The notes under the pieces are model-generated. The model did not search any database. It was given only the letters and a program-made list of their open reading frames with translations, and was not told the origin of the DNA. From contig NZ_VJND01000009.1 in NCBI RefSeq assembly GCF_007556605.1, positions 49,147-113,146 on the forward strand: a stretch of DNA of 64,000 nucleotides. The letters run 5' to 3'. The position numbers and the translations under genes were made by a program. This DNA is from Tepidimonas sediminis. Its GTDB lineage: Bacteria > Pseudomonadota > Gammaproteobacteria > Burkholderiales > Burkholderiaceae_C. Below, piece by piece: positions 1 to 8,642 of the stretch (its first letter is position 1; every line of letters begins with the position of its first letter).

Positions 1-344
1 AGGCGGCTGACGAAGGTCTCGAAGCCGCCGACGATGACCATGATCAGCAGGTTGCTGATCATGACCACGTCGATCAAGGCCAGCACCACCAGCATGATGA
101 TGGTTTCGTTGAGGCCGTCCAGCGGCTCGCTGGGGACGTAGCCGATGCTGTTGACCAGCTTGTCCAGCGCCTGCTGGTTGCCGAAGGCGGCCTCGATCAG
201 GTGCACCAGCTCGACCCAGAAGTGGTACACGTAGACGGTCTGGGCGACGATCAGGCCGATGTACAGCGGCAGCTGCAGCCAGCGGCTGGCGAAGATCAGC
301 CGCGGCAGCGGCGCGATCGGCTTGAGGTGCTGGGGAGGTTGCAT
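1..344 (-). CDS. YqhA/UPF0114 family inner-membrane protein (3' part beyond window edge)
   Basis: The reading frame starts at the ATG complementary to 342-344 and runs off the left edge after 114 codons. The visible protein begins [16 protein letters not shown] and then has a hydrophobic segment with [16 protein letters not shown], an acidic loop, and a second segment with [19 protein letters not shown] followed by [10 protein letters not shown]. This pattern (short N-terminus, LP(L/I)YLGL, long loop, then a D-V-M-x-S/A-N-L-L helix and a GYE/GGFE-F(V/I)S motif) is that of the YqhA/UPF0114 membrane proteins, usually about 160-190 residues. Function is not established. A TACAAT element on the same strand at 382-387 is a possible -10, giving a short leader. 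It is divergent from the acetyl-CoA synthetase gene. Confidence 0.75.
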   Translation of the reverse strand, partial: MQPPQHLKPIAPLPRLIFASRWLQLPLYIGLIVAQTVYVYHFWVELVHLIEAAFGNQQALDKLVNSIGYVPSEPLDGLNETIIMLVVLALIDVVMISNLLIMVIVGGFETFVSR

Positions 345-500
345 CGGGGGCTGGCGCTGCGGTACAACGTCGGGCGCGTGGATTGTAGTGGCTGGCTGCC
401 GGCGGCGCGCGGCCCGCGGACGACCGTAAGGGCCTCGTCAGCGGCCGGCGGCACAGTCGTCGCCCGTTGTTCCTGACCAACGTCCCGAGGAGAACCCGAC

Positions 501-2495
501 ATGGCTGAATCGAGCGCCGCCATCGCGTCGATGCTGGTGGAAAACCGCGTCTTCGAGCCCAACCCGCAGCTGGTCGCACAGGCCCGCATCAGCGGCATGG
601 ACGCCTACCGCGCCCTGTGCGCCGAGGCCGAGGCTGACTTCGAGGGCTTCTGGGCCCGGCGCGCGCGCGAGCTGCTGCACTGGCACAAGCCGTTCACGCA
701 GGTGCTCGACGAATCGAACAAGCCGTTCTACAAGTGGTTCGCCGACGGCGAGCTCAACGCCTCGTACAACTGCCTCGACCGGCACATGGGCACGCCGGTG
801 GAGCACAAGACCGCCATCATCTTCGAGTCCGACGACGGCCAGGTCACGCGCGTGACCTACCGCGAGCTGCTGCAGCGCGTGGCGCGCATGGCCAACGCGC
901 TCAAGAGCCTGGGTGTCAGGAAGGGCGACCGCGTCATCATCTACATGCCCATGACCATCGAGGGCGTGGTGGCGATGCAGGCCTGCGCGCGCATCGGCGC
1001 CACGCACAGCGTGGTGTTCGGCGGTTTCTCGGCCAAGGCGCTGCAGGAGCGCATCCAGGACGCCGGCGCGGTGGCGGTCATCACCGCCAACTTCCAGATG
1101 CGCGGCGGCAAGGAGCTGCCGCTGAAGGGCATCGTCGACGAGGCGCTGGCGCTGGGCGGCTGCGACAGCGTGCGCCACGTCATCGTCTGGCAGCGCACCG
1201 CCACCGCCTGCAACATGGTGGCCGGCCGCGACCTGTGGCTGCACGACGTGCTGGCCGGCCAGAGCGATGACTGCCCGCCCGAGATCGTCGGCGCCGAGCA
1301 CCCGCTGTTCATCCTCTACACCTCCGGCTCCACCGGCAAGCCCAAGGGCGTGCAGCACTCCACCGGCGGCTACCTGCTGTGGGCCAAGCAGACCATGCTG
1401 TGGACCTTCGACCTGAAGGACAGCGACGTCTTCTGGTGCACGGCCGACATCGGCTGGATCACCGGCCACACCTACGTCGCCTACGGGCCGCTGGCCGCCG
1501 GCGCCACGCAGATCGTCTTCGAGGGCGTGCCGACCTATCCCAACGCCGGCCGCTTCTGGCAGATGATCGAGCGCCACAAGGCCACGATCTTCTACACCGC
1601 GCCCACCGCGATCCGCTCGCTCATCAAGGCCAGCGACACCGACGAGAAGGTGCACCCGCGCAACTGGGACCTGTCGACGCTGCGCATCCTCGGGTCGGTC
1701 GGCGAGCCGATCAACCCCGAGGCGTGGATGTGGTACTACAAGCACGTCGGCGGCGAGCGCTGCCCGATCGTCGACACCTTCTGGCAGACCGAGACCGGCG
1801 GCCACATGATCACGCCGCTGCCGGGCGCCACGCCGCTGGTGCCGGGCTCGTGCACGCTGCCGCTGCCCGGCATCTTCGCCGCCATCGTCGACGAGCAGGG
1901 CAACGAGATGCCCCACGGACAGGGCGGCATCCTGGTCATCAAGAAGCCCTGGCCGTCGATGATCCGCACCATCTGGGGCGATCCGGAGCGCTTCAAGAAG
2001 AGCTACTTCCCCGAGGAGCTCAAGGGCTACTACTTGGCCGGCGACGGCGCGGTGCGCTCGGAGGATCGCGGCTACTTCCGCATCACCGGCCGCATCGACG
2101 ACGTGCTCAACGTCAGCGGCCACCGCATGGGCACGATGGAGATCGAATCCGCGCTGGTGGCCAAGACCGACCTCGTCGCCGAGGCCGCGGTGGTCGGCCG
2201 CCCGGACGAGCTGACCGGCGAGGCCATCGTCGCCTTCGTCGTGCTCAAGCGCCCGCTGCCGCAGGGCGAGGAGGCCAAGAAGATCGCCGACGAGCTGCGC
2301 GCCTGGGTGGCCAAGGAGATCGGCCCGATCGCCAAGCCCAAGGACATCCGCTTCGGCGAGAACCTGCCCAAGACGCGCTCCGGCAAGATCATGCGCCGCC
2401 TGCTGCGCGCCATCGCCAAGGGCGAGGCGATCACGCAGGACATCTCCACGCTGGAGAACCCGCACATCCTGGAGCAGCTGGCCAAGACCAACTGA
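501..2495 (+). CDS. acsA: acetyl-CoA synthetase (AMP-forming)
   Basis: This 664-residue protein activates acetate to acetyl-CoA through acetyl-AMP. It is full length for the family. The adenylation P-loop [11 protein letters not shown] is at residues 273-283. The acetate-pocket tryptophan is kept in [10 protein letters not shown], and the swinging C-terminal domain carries TRSGKIMRR with the catalytic, acetylation-regulated lysine at about residue 629. A Shine-Dalgarno sequence (AGGAG) lies about 8 bases before the ATG. The gene stands alone and ends at a strong hairpin (2555-2582). Propionyl-CoA synthetase is the main alternative, but the length and the [10 protein letters not shown] motif fit acetate best. 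Confidence 0.93.
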   Translation: MAESSAAIASMLVENRVFEPNPQLVAQARISGMDAYRALCAEAEADFEGFWARRARELLHWHKPFTQVLDESNKPFYKWFADGELNASYNCLDRHMGTPVEHKTAIIFESDDGQVTRVTYRELLQRVARMANALKSLGVRKGDRVIIYMPMTIEGVVAMQACARIGATHSVVFGGFSAKALQERIQDAGAVAVITANFQMRGGKELPLKGIVDEALALGGCDSVRHVIVWQRTATACNMVAGRDLWLHDVLAGQSDDCPPEIVGAEHPLFILYTSGSTGKPKGVQHSTGGYLLWAKQTMLWTFDLKDSDVFWCTADIGWITGHTYVAYGPLAAGATQIVFEGVPTYPNAGRFWQMIERHKATIFYTAPTAIRSLIKASDTDEKVHPRNWDLSTLRILGSVGEPINPEAWMWYYKHVGGERCPIVDTFWQTETGGHMITPLPGATPLVPGSCTLPLPGIFAAIVDEQGNEMPHGQGGILVIKKPWPSMIRTIWGDPERFKKSYFPEELKGYYLAGDGAVRSEDRGYFRITGRIDDVLNVSGHRMGTMEIESALVAKTDLVAEAAVVGRPDELTGEAIVAFVVLKRPLPQGEEAKKIADELRAWVAKEIGPIAKPKDIRFGENLPKTRSGKIMRRLLRAIAKGEAITQDISTLENPHILEQLAKTN

Positions 2496-2554
2496 GCCCG
2501 GCACGGCGCCCGCTCCCGCATGGCGGGCGCGCCGCGGCAGCGCCGCGCACGAAA

Positions 2555-2582
2555 AAACCCCCACCGCACGCGGTGGGGGTTT
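2555..2582. terminator. bidirectional intrinsic terminator
   Basis: A perfect 12-bp inverted repeat (AAACCCCCACCG, 4-base loop CACG, CGGTGGGGGTTT) lies between the convergent acsA and cytochrome c genes. It has A/T-rich ends on both sides, so it can serve both strands. Confidence 0.85.
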
Positions 2583-2637
2583 GCTTTGGGGCGAGCCACT
2601 CGACCCCGGCGGACGCCTGTCCCCGGGGGGCCGGGCG

Positions 2638-2943
2638 TCACTTCAGGCTCAGCACCCAGGCGGCCAGCTTCTTGGCCTCGGCGTCGCTGACCTGCGGATT
2701 GGCCGGCATCGGCACCGCCCCCCACACGCCCGCGCCACCCTTCTGGATCTTGGTGGCCAGCATGTCGGCGGCCTTGGCGTCGCCGGCGTACTTCTTGGCC
2801 ACGTCCTTGTAGGACGGGCCGACCAGCTTCTTGTCGACGGCGTGGCAGGCCATGCAGTTCTTGGCCTTGGCCAGCGCCTCGTCGGCCAGGGCAGGGCCGG
2901 CCACGGCGGCGGTGGCGGCCAGGATCAGCAGCGCGCGTTTCAT
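2638..2943 (-). CDS. class I c-type cytochrome (c551/c8-like, periplasmic)
   Basis: A 101-residue preprotein with a signal peptide MKRALLILAATAAVAGPALA and a mature domain of about 82 residues. It carries one haem-binding motif CMACH and a C-terminal methionine ligand candidate in VPMPANPQVS, the usual arrangement of small monohaem electron carriers that feed terminal oxidases or denitrification enzymes. The ATG complementary to 2941-2943 was chosen over an upstream in-frame ATG because it begins the signal peptide and has GGAGGT at good spacing. It is convergent with acsA and shares its terminator. It may donate electrons to the cbb3 oxidase encoded 6 kb away, which is inference. Confidence 0.88.
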   Translation of the reverse strand: MKRALLILAATAAVAGPALADEALAKAKNCMACHAVDKKLVGPSYKDVAKKYAGDAKAADMLATKIQKGGAGVWGAVPMPANPQVSDAEAKKLAAWVLSLK

Positions 2944-3085
2944 GTCGGAGACCTCCGGGATACAGGGTTGGGATCGAAGCACGTGTCCCATTCTAGCCAG
3001 CCGCCACTGCGGCACAATCGGGTCTTACACCTTGTTGCAACCGATACAGGACGGCGGGCCGTCCGCGGCGCGAAGGAAAACGGCG

Positions 3086-3322
3086 ATGGTGGCACTCGTG
3101 ATCGGCGTCATTCTGCTGGGCCTGAAGCTGGCGGGCGTGTCGTGGGTGGCCGGGCTCGGCTGGCACTGGGTGCTGGCGCCGTTCGGGCTGGCCGCGCTGT
3201 GGTGGTGGTGGGCCGACTGGTCCGGCTACACCAGGCGCAAGGCGATGGAAAAGGAAGAGGCGCGCAAGGCGGCGCGGCTGGCGCGGGCGCGTGCCAACCT
3301 GCGCCCCGGCGAGCGTCCCTGA
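3086..3322 (+). CDS. small tryptophan-rich membrane protein (TIGR04438-like)
   Basis: A 78-residue protein with two hydrophobic stretches. The second runs into a cluster of tryptophans (LWWWWADWSGY), followed by a charged helix rich in Lys, Glu, Arg and Ala. This matches the small Trp-rich proteins catalogued as TIGR04438, which occur mainly in Burkholderiales; their role is unknown. The start was placed at the ATG preceded by GAAGGAAAA. A CACAAT hexamer at 3013-3018 could be its -10. It is followed by ilvD in the same direction, about 110 bases away. Confidence 0.75.
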   Translation: MVALVIGVILLGLKLAGVSWVAGLGWHWVLAPFGLAALWWWWADWSGYTRRKAMEKEEARKAARLARARANLRPGERP

Positions 3323-3431
3323 GCGCGGGCATGCTGGCACAATCGGGCGCGCGCATTTCCCGCTGGCCGGCCATGGTGCCCGGGGGATGCGCCCCCGATT
3401 CCGTTGACCTCTGACCGCCTTGGCCCCCACC

Positions 3432-5294
3432 ATGCCCACCTACCGTTCCCGCACCACCACGCACGGCCGCAACATGGCGGGTGCGCGCGCCCTGTGGCGC
3501 GCCACCGGCATGAAGGACGGCGACTTCGACAAGCCCATCATCGCCATCGCCAACTCGTTCACGCAGTTCGTGCCCGGCCACGTGCACCTGAAGGACCTGG
3601 GGCAACTCGTGGCGCGCGAGATCGAGGCCGCCGGCGGCGTGGCCAAGGAGTTCAACACCATCGCCGTGGACGACGGCATCGCGATGGGCCACGACGGCAT
3701 GCTGTACTCGCTGCCCAGCCGCGAGCTGATCGCCGACAGCGTCGAGTACATGGTCAACGCGCACTGCGCCGACGCGCTGGTGTGCATCTCCAACTGCGAC
3801 AAGATCACCCCGGGCATGCTGATGGCGGCCATGCGCCTCAACATCCCGACCGTGTTCGTCTCCGGCGGGCCGATGGAGGCCGGCAAGGTGCGCCTGGCGG
3901 TGCCGGGCGAGCAGGCGGTGCAGATCAAGAAGCTCGACCTGGTCGACGCGATGGTCATGGCCGCCGACGCCTCGGTCGACGAGGCCACCGTGGCGGAGGT
4001 GGAGCGCTCGGCCTGCCCGACCTGCGGCTCGTGCTCCGGCATGTTCACCGCCAACTCGATGAACTGCCTGACCGAGGCGCTGGGCCTGGCGCTGCCCGGC
4101 AACGGCACGGTGCTGGCCACGCACGCCGACCGCGAGCAGCTGTTCCGCCGCGCCGGACGGCTGATCGTCGAGCTGGCGCGCCGCCACTACGAGCAGGGCG
4201 ACGACGGCGTGCTGCCGCGCGCCATCGCCACCTTCGAGGCGTTCGAGAACGCCATGTCGCTCGACATCGCGATGGGCGGCTCGACCAACACCATCCTGCA
4301 CCTGCTGGCCGTGGCGCAGGAGGCCGGCGTGCCGTTCACGATGGCCGACATCGACCGCCTCTCGCGCCGCGTGCCGACGCTGTGCAAGGTGGCGCCCAAC
4401 ACCGGCAAGTACCACATCGAGGACGTGCACCGCGCCGGCGGCATCATGGCCATCCTGGGCGAGCTGGCGCGCGGCGACCTGCTGCACACCGGCGTGCGCA
4501 CCGTGCACAGCGCCACCCTGGCCGAGGCGCTGGCGCACTGGGACGTCATGGTCACCGCCTCCGAGGAGGTGCGCACCTTCTACCGCGCCGGACCGGCCGG
4601 CATCCCGACGCAGCAGCCGTTCAGCCAGGCCACGCGCTGGCCCACGCTCGATCTGGACCGCCGCGATGGCTGCATCCGCTCGGTCGAGCACGCCTACTCG
4701 CGCGACGGCGGGCTGGCGGTGCTCAAGGGCAACCTCGCCCCGGATGGCTGCGTCGTCAAGACCGCCGGGGTCGACGAGAGCATCCTCGTCTTCGAGGGCG
4801 CGGCGCACGTGGTGGAATCGCAGGAGGAGGCGGTCGAGCACATCCTCGGCGACCGCGTGCGGCCCGGCGAGGTGGTGGTGGTGCGCTACGAGGGCCCGCG
4901 CGGCGGCCCCGGCATGCAGGAGATGCTCTACCCGACCTCCTACCTGAAGTCCAAGGGGCTGGGCAAGGTCTGCGCACTGCTGACCGACGGGCGCTTCTCC
5001 GGCGGCACCTCGGGGCTGTCGATCGGGCATGTGTCGCCGGAGGCGGCCGCCGGCGGACCGATCGGCCTGGTGCGCGACGGCGACCGCATCCGCATCGACA
5101 TCCCCAACCGCCGCATCGACGTGCTGGTGGACGAGGCCGAGCTGGCGCGCCGCCGCGCCGAGCAGGATCGCCTGGGCTGGAAGCCCGCGCGCCCGCGGGC
5201 GCGCAAGGTTTCCGCGGCGCTCAAGGCCTACGCGCTGCTGGCCACTTCGGCCGACCGCGGCGCGGTGCGCGACCTGGCGCGCCTGCAGGGGTGA
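3432..5294 (+). CDS. ilvD: dihydroxy-acid dehydratase
   Basis: A 620-residue enzyme that dehydrates 2,3-dihydroxy acids in valine, leucine and isoleucine synthesis. The N-terminus [20 protein letters not shown] matches the family closely, which is why the ATG at 3432 is preferred to a TTG 12 bases upstream. Iron-sulfur cluster cysteines are in [12 protein letters not shown] and in [12 protein letters not shown]. The length and these cysteines fit the long IlvD form typical of proteobacteria. A CACAAT hexamer at 3338-3343 may be the -10, giving an untranslated leader of about 80 bases. No sister ilv genes are nearby. Confidence 0.95.
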   Translation: MPTYRSRTTTHGRNMAGARALWRATGMKDGDFDKPIIAIANSFTQFVPGHVHLKDLGQLVAREIEAAGGVAKEFNTIAVDDGIAMGHDGMLYSLPSRELIADSVEYMVNAHCADALVCISNCDKITPGMLMAAMRLNIPTVFVSGGPMEAGKVRLAVPGEQAVQIKKLDLVDAMVMAADASVDEATVAEVERSACPTCGSCSGMFTANSMNCLTEALGLALPGNGTVLATHADREQLFRRAGRLIVELARRHYEQGDDGVLPRAIATFEAFENAMSLDIAMGGSTNTILHLLAVAQEAGVPFTMADIDRLSRRVPTLCKVAPNTGKYHIEDVHRAGGIMAILGELARGDLLHTGVRTVHSATLAEALAHWDVMVTASEEVRTFYRAGPAGIPTQQPFSQATRWPTLDLDRRDGCIRSVEHAYSRDGGLAVLKGNLAPDGCVVKTAGVDESILVFEGAAHVVESQEEAVEHILGDRVRPGEVVVVRYEGPRGGPGMQEMLYPTSYLKSKGLGKVCALLTDGRFSGGTSGLSIGHVSPEAAAGGPIGLVRDGDRIRIDIPNRRIDVLVDEAELARRRAEQDRLGWKPARPRARKVSAALKAYALLATSADRGAVRDLARLQG

Positions 5295-5313
5295 GGCCGG
5301 CGGCGGTCGGGGC

Positions 5314-5550
5314 TCAGCCCCGGCCGTGGCGCCGCGTCCACGCCGCGCGCAGTGCCACCGTCAGCACCATGACCTCCTCCTGCGTCAGATCGGGAAAGTG
5401 CTCGCGCACCCGCAGCGGCACCTGATGCGCGAACGAGTGCCCGCCGATGCCCTGGCGCGGATCGAGCAGCGGCCGGCACAGCTCGAAGGCCTGGTCGAAC
5501 ACGGCGCGCACGCGGTGGTGCTGGCGCCGCTCCTCGATGCGGATGTCCAT
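5314..5550 (-). CDS. hypothetical 78-residue protein
   Basis: I do not recognise this protein. It is small and charged, without a signal peptide or membrane segment, and reads as a mostly helical domain: an N-terminal MDIRIEERRQHHRVR, a middle FDQAFELCRPLL, a Gly/His-containing turn GIGGHSFAHQ, and a C-terminal helix LTQEEVMVLTVALRAAW. A strong Shine-Dalgarno sequence (GAGGAGG) precedes the ATG, which supports real translation. It is convergent with ilvD, 19 bases between the stops, and divergent from lgt. Confidence 0.6.
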   Translation of the reverse strand: MDIRIEERRQHHRVRAVFDQAFELCRPLLDPRQGIGGHSFAHQVPLRVREHFPDLTQEEVMVLTVALRAAWTRRHGRG

Positions 5551-5652
5551 CCGGCTCCTCCTCGGTCGTGGTCGGGCGCCGACCCGTCACGGATCGGTCA
5601 TCGCGCCATCATAGCCGCTGGGGGCGACGCCGGCCGCGCCGATCCGATCGTT

Positions 5653-5658
5653 TAGCAT
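5653..5658 (+). promoter_or_regulatory. candidate -10 element of lgt (leaderless)
   Basis: TAGCAT ends exactly 6 bases before the lgt ATG, so the predicted transcription start is the A of ATG. No Shine-Dalgarno sequence or convincing -35 is present. Confidence 0.4.
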
Positions 5659-5664
5659 CGTGGC

Positions 5665-6465
5665 ATGCTGATCCACCCCGGCTTCGATCCCGTGGCGCTG
5701 CGTGTCGGTCCGCTGGCCGTGCACTGGTACGGCCTGATGTACCTGGCCGGCTTCGCCGCCTTCATGCTGCTGGCGCGCCGCCGCCTGCGCCACGAGCCGT
5801 ACCGCACGCTCGGCTGGCGGCCGCGCGACGTCGAGGACATGCTGTTCTGGGGCGTGCTCGGCGTCATCCTGGGTGGCCGGCTCGGCTACGTGCTGTTCTA
5901 CCAGCCGCTCACCTACCTGGCCGAGCCGTGGCGCATCGTCGCCGTGTGGGAGGGTGGCATGAGCTTCCACGGCGGGCTGCTGGGCGTGCTGCTGGCCATG
6001 GCGTGGTGGGCGCGGCGCCAGCGCCGGCCGTGGCTGCAGGTGATGGACTTCGTCGCGCCGTGCGTGCCGGCGGGGCTGGCGCTCGGGCGTCTGGGCAACT
6101 TCATCAACGGTGAATTGTGGGGGCGGCCGGCGCCGCCGGAGCTGCCGTGGGCGATGGTGTTTCCGGCCGCCGGTCCCGAGCCGCGCCACCCGTCGCAGCT
6201 GTACCAGCTCGCGCTGGAGGGGCTGCTGCTGTTCGTGCTGCTGTGGGGGTTCGCGCGCCACCCGCGCCGCACCGGCGAAGTCTCGGCCGCCTTCCTGGTC
6301 GGCTACGGCGTGATGCGCTTCGCCGCCGAATACTTTCGCCAGCCCGATGCCCACCTCGGCCTGCTGTCGCTGGGCCTGAGCATGGGCCAGTGGCTGAGCC
6401 TGCCGATGGTGCTGGCCGGTGCCGCGCTGTGGGCGTGGGCACGCCGCCGGCCCGCCACGGCCTGA
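5665..6465 (+). CDS. lgt: prolipoprotein diacylglyceryl transferase
   Basis: A 266-residue integral membrane enzyme that transfers diacylglycerol from phosphatidylglycerol to the lipobox cysteine of prelipoproteins, the first step of lipoprotein maturation. It has about seven hydrophobic segments. The family motifs MSFHGGLLG and the Lgt signature [15 protein letters not shown] are present, as is the C-terminal (F)RQPDAHLG loop. It has no Shine-Dalgarno sequence, and a -10-like TAGCAT sits 6 bases upstream. It is followed after 24 bases by the malonyl-CoA-synthetase-like gene and may be co-transcribed with it. Confidence 0.95.
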   Translation: MLIHPGFDPVALRVGPLAVHWYGLMYLAGFAAFMLLARRRLRHEPYRTLGWRPRDVEDMLFWGVLGVILGGRLGYVLFYQPLTYLAEPWRIVAVWEGGMSFHGGLLGVLLAMAWWARRQRRPWLQVMDFVAPCVPAGLALGRLGNFINGELWGRPAPPELPWAMVFPAAGPEPRHPSQLYQLALEGLLLFVLLWGFARHPRRTGEVSAAFLVGYGVMRFAAEYFRQPDAHLGLLSLGLSMGQWLSLPMVLAGAALWAWARRRPATA

Positions 6466-6489
6466 TCGCTGCCGCTTCCTGACCCGATC

Positions 6490-8046
6490 ATGACCACCGA
6501 AACCGTCACCAACCTCTACGCCGCGCTGCGCGCGGGCTTTCCCGCCGACCTCGACGCCACCGCGATCGAGACCGACACCGGCCTGCGCTACACGTGGCGC
6601 GACCTGGAGCGCGGCAGCGCGATGCTGGCCAACGAGCTGCGCGGGCGCGGGCTGCAGCCCGGCGACCGCCTGGTCGCGCAGGTGGACAAGTCGGTGGAGG
6701 CGCTGATGCTGTACCTGGCCGCGCTGCGCGCCGGACTGGTGTACGTGCCGCTCAACACCGCCTACCCCGACGCCGAGGTCGAATACTTCCTGCGCGACGC
6801 CGAGCCGGCGGCGGTGGTGGTGGCGCCGGCGCGCTTCGGCCGGCTCAGCCAGCTGGCGTTCGCCGCCGGTGCGCGCGTCGTCTACACGCTCGGGGCCGAC
6901 CGCGACGGCACGCTGCTGGACCGCGCCGCCCACCGCAGCGACGTCCACGAGCCGGCCGCCGTCGGGCTGCAGGCGCTGGCCAGCATCATCTACACCAGCG
7001 GCACCACCGGCCGCAGCAAGGGCGCGATGCTGACGCACGGCAACCTGCTGGCCAACGCGCGCGTGCTGCACGACTACTGGGGCTGGCGGCCGGGCGACGT
7101 GCTGATCCACGTGCTGCCGATCTTCCACGTGCACGGCCTCTTCGTCGCCGTGCACGGCGCGCTGCTGAGCGGCAGCCCGATGCTGTGGGCGGCCAAGTTC
7201 GACCCCGCCACCGTGCTGGCCTGGCTGCCGCGCGCCACCGTCTTCATGGGGGTGCCCACCCTCTACACCCGGCTGCTGGCCCAGCCGGGCCTGCAGCCCG
7301 AGGCGTGCGCCGGCATGCGGCTGTTCATCTCCGGCTCGGCGCCGCTGCTGATCGAGACCTTCCGCGCCTGGCAGCAACGCACCGGCCACACCATCCTGGA
7401 GCGCTACGGCATGAGCGAGACCATCATGCTGACCTCCAACCCCTATCGGCCCGATGCGCGCTTCGGCGGCCAGGCCGAACGCCGCGGCGGCACGGTCGGT
7501 TTTCCGCTGCCGGGCGTGGAGGTCCGCATCGCCGACGAGGCCGACCGGCCGCTGCCCGTGGGGCAGGTGGGGGGCGTGCAGGTGCGCGGCCCCAGCGTCT
7601 TTGCCGGCTACTGGCGCATGCCCGACAAGACGCGCGCCGAGTTCACCGCCGATGGGTGGTTCCGCACCGGCGACGTCGGCTTCTTCGACGAGCGCGGCTA
7701 TCTCACGCTGGTGGGCCGCAGCAAGGACCTGATCATCAGCGGCGGCTACAACGTCTATCCGGCGGAGGTGGAGGGCGCGATCAACGAACTGCCCGGCGTG
7801 GCCGAAAGCGCCGTCGTCGGCGTGCCGCACCCGGACTTCGGCGAGGTGGGCGTGGCGCTGGTGGTGCCGCAGCCGGGCGCGAACCTCGACCCGCAGGCGA
7901 TCCTGGCGGCGCTGCGCGGCCGCCTGGCGGCCTACAAGATACCCAAGCACTGCGCCCTGGTCGAGGAGCTGCCGCGCAACGCGATGGGCAAGGTGCAGAA
8001 GAACGTACTGCGCGAGCGCTGGCGCGACACCTTCCGCGCCGCCTGA
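6490..8046 (+). CDS. matB: malonyl-CoA synthetase (MatB-like acyl-CoA ligase)
   Basis: A 518-residue ANL-superfamily ligase. The adenylation motif YTSGTTGRSKG is at residues 168-178, the acceptor region RYGMSETIMLTSNP follows, and the C-terminal catalytic lysine is in NAMGKVQKN at about residue 501. The compact length, VPLNTAYP near residue 90 and the ERYGMSET region fit malonyl-CoA synthetases of the MatB type, which make malonyl-CoA from free malonate. Substrate is inferred from family resemblance, as other short dicarboxylate or fatty acid ligases share most motifs. No malonate transporter or decarboxylase gene is adjacent. Confidence 0.8.
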   Translation: MTTETVTNLYAALRAGFPADLDATAIETDTGLRYTWRDLERGSAMLANELRGRGLQPGDRLVAQVDKSVEALMLYLAALRAGLVYVPLNTAYPDAEVEYFLRDAEPAAVVVAPARFGRLSQLAFAAGARVVYTLGADRDGTLLDRAAHRSDVHEPAAVGLQALASIIYTSGTTGRSKGAMLTHGNLLANARVLHDYWGWRPGDVLIHVLPIFHVHGLFVAVHGALLSGSPMLWAAKFDPATVLAWLPRATVFMGVPTLYTRLLAQPGLQPEACAGMRLFISGSAPLLIETFRAWQQRTGHTILERYGMSETIMLTSNPYRPDARFGGQAERRGGTVGFPLPGVEVRIADEADRPLPVGQVGGVQVRGPSVFAGYWRMPDKTRAEFTADGWFRTGDVGFFDERGYLTLVGRSKDLIISGGYNVYPAEVEGAINELPGVAESAVVGVPHPDFGEVGVALVVPQPGANLDPQAILAALRGRLAAYKIPKHCALVEELPRNAMGKVQKNVLRERWRDTFRAA

Positions 8047-8074
8047 AGGCCCGCGCCACCCCGCCGCTGCCGCC

Positions 8075-8518
8075 TCAGCGCAGCACCAGCACCGGCGTGT
8101 GGGCGTGCGTCAGCACCTGCTGCGTCTCGCTGCCAAGCAGCAGGCGCTTCAGTCCCCGCCGCCCGTGCGAGGCCATCACGATCAGGTCGCAGTGATGGCG
8201 CTTGGCCGCGGCGATGATCGCCTCGGCCACGAGGTCGGACTTGACGGTGATCGGCTTGACCTTGACCTGGCGGCGCTGGCCGGCCGCCTTGACGGCGTTG
8301 ACCGTCGCGCGCGCCTCGGCCTCCCACTGCTTCTCGACGGCGCGCACCTCCTCGGCGCTGAGCGCGATGCCGCCCTCGTAGTAGGTCACGGGGTAGCGCG
8401 GTACGACGCGCAGCGCCACCACCTCCGCGCCGGTCAGGTCCGCCAGCGCCAGCGCGTGCTCCACCGCACGGTCGGACAGTTTCGAGCCATCGGTGGCCAC
8501 GAGGATGCGTCGGTACAT
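8075..8518 (-). CDS. universal stress protein, UspA family
   Basis: A 147-residue single-domain UspA protein starting MYRRILVATDGSKLSDRA. The C-terminal nucleotide-binding loop ASHGRRGLKRLLLGS fits G-x9-G-S, with the first family glycine replaced by Ala, a common variant. GGAG precedes the ATG at suitable spacing. It is divergent from ccoI, and the intergenic Fnr box (8595-8608) has a TACCTT -10-like element on this strand at the distance expected for activation. It is therefore probably induced at low oxygen along with the cbb3 cluster, as UspA-type genes of anaerobic regulons often are. Confidence 0.9.
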   Translation of the reverse strand: MYRRILVATDGSKLSDRAVEHALALADLTGAEVVALRVVPRYPVTYYEGGIALSAEEVRAVEKQWEAEARATVNAVKAAGQRRQVKVKPITVKSDLVAEAIIAAAKRHHCDLIVMASHGRRGLKRLLLGSETQQVLTHAHTPVLVLR

Positions 8519-8594
8519 GGGTCGTCTCCTGCGGCGGCCGGTGCACCCGCGCAGCCGGCCTGCCGCGAAGGTAGCGCCGCGGGCGATGGCGGCC

Positions 8595-8608
8595 TTGACC
8601 TGCATCAA
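8595..8608. promoter_or_regulatory. Fnr/Anr box between uspA and ccoI
   Basis: TTGACCTGCATCAA matches the TTGAT-N4-ATCAA consensus at 9 of 10 positions. Its centre is 41.5 bases upstream of 8643, the A of the ccoI ATG, with TAATCT at the -10 position. On the other strand TACCTT (8568-8573) lies at a similar class II distance for uspA. Confidence 0.85.
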
Positions 8609-8630
8609 GCCGGCGCCGGGCCGGGGCGGA

Positions 8631-8636
8631 TAATCT
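8631..8636 (+). promoter_or_regulatory. -10 element of ccoI (leaderless, Fnr-dependent)
   Basis: TAATCT ends 6 bases before the ATG. Together with the Fnr box centre at -41.5 this predicts transcription starting at the start codon itself. No Shine-Dalgarno sequence is present. Confidence 0.6.
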
Positions 8637-8642
8637 TGCCCG

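Noticed and set aside
438..2564. Long antisense open frame opposite acsA; similar frames elsewhere (11106-13820, 57615-61166, 44517-48311)
   Set aside because: They lie opposite convincing conserved genes, have Arg/Ala/His/Gly-rich compositions typical of shadow frames in G+C-rich DNA, and show no recognisable domains.
3420..3431. TTG start for ilvD twelve bases upstream
   Set aside because: The ATG at 3432 begins the sequence conserved in the family; the upstream codons add MAPT with no support.
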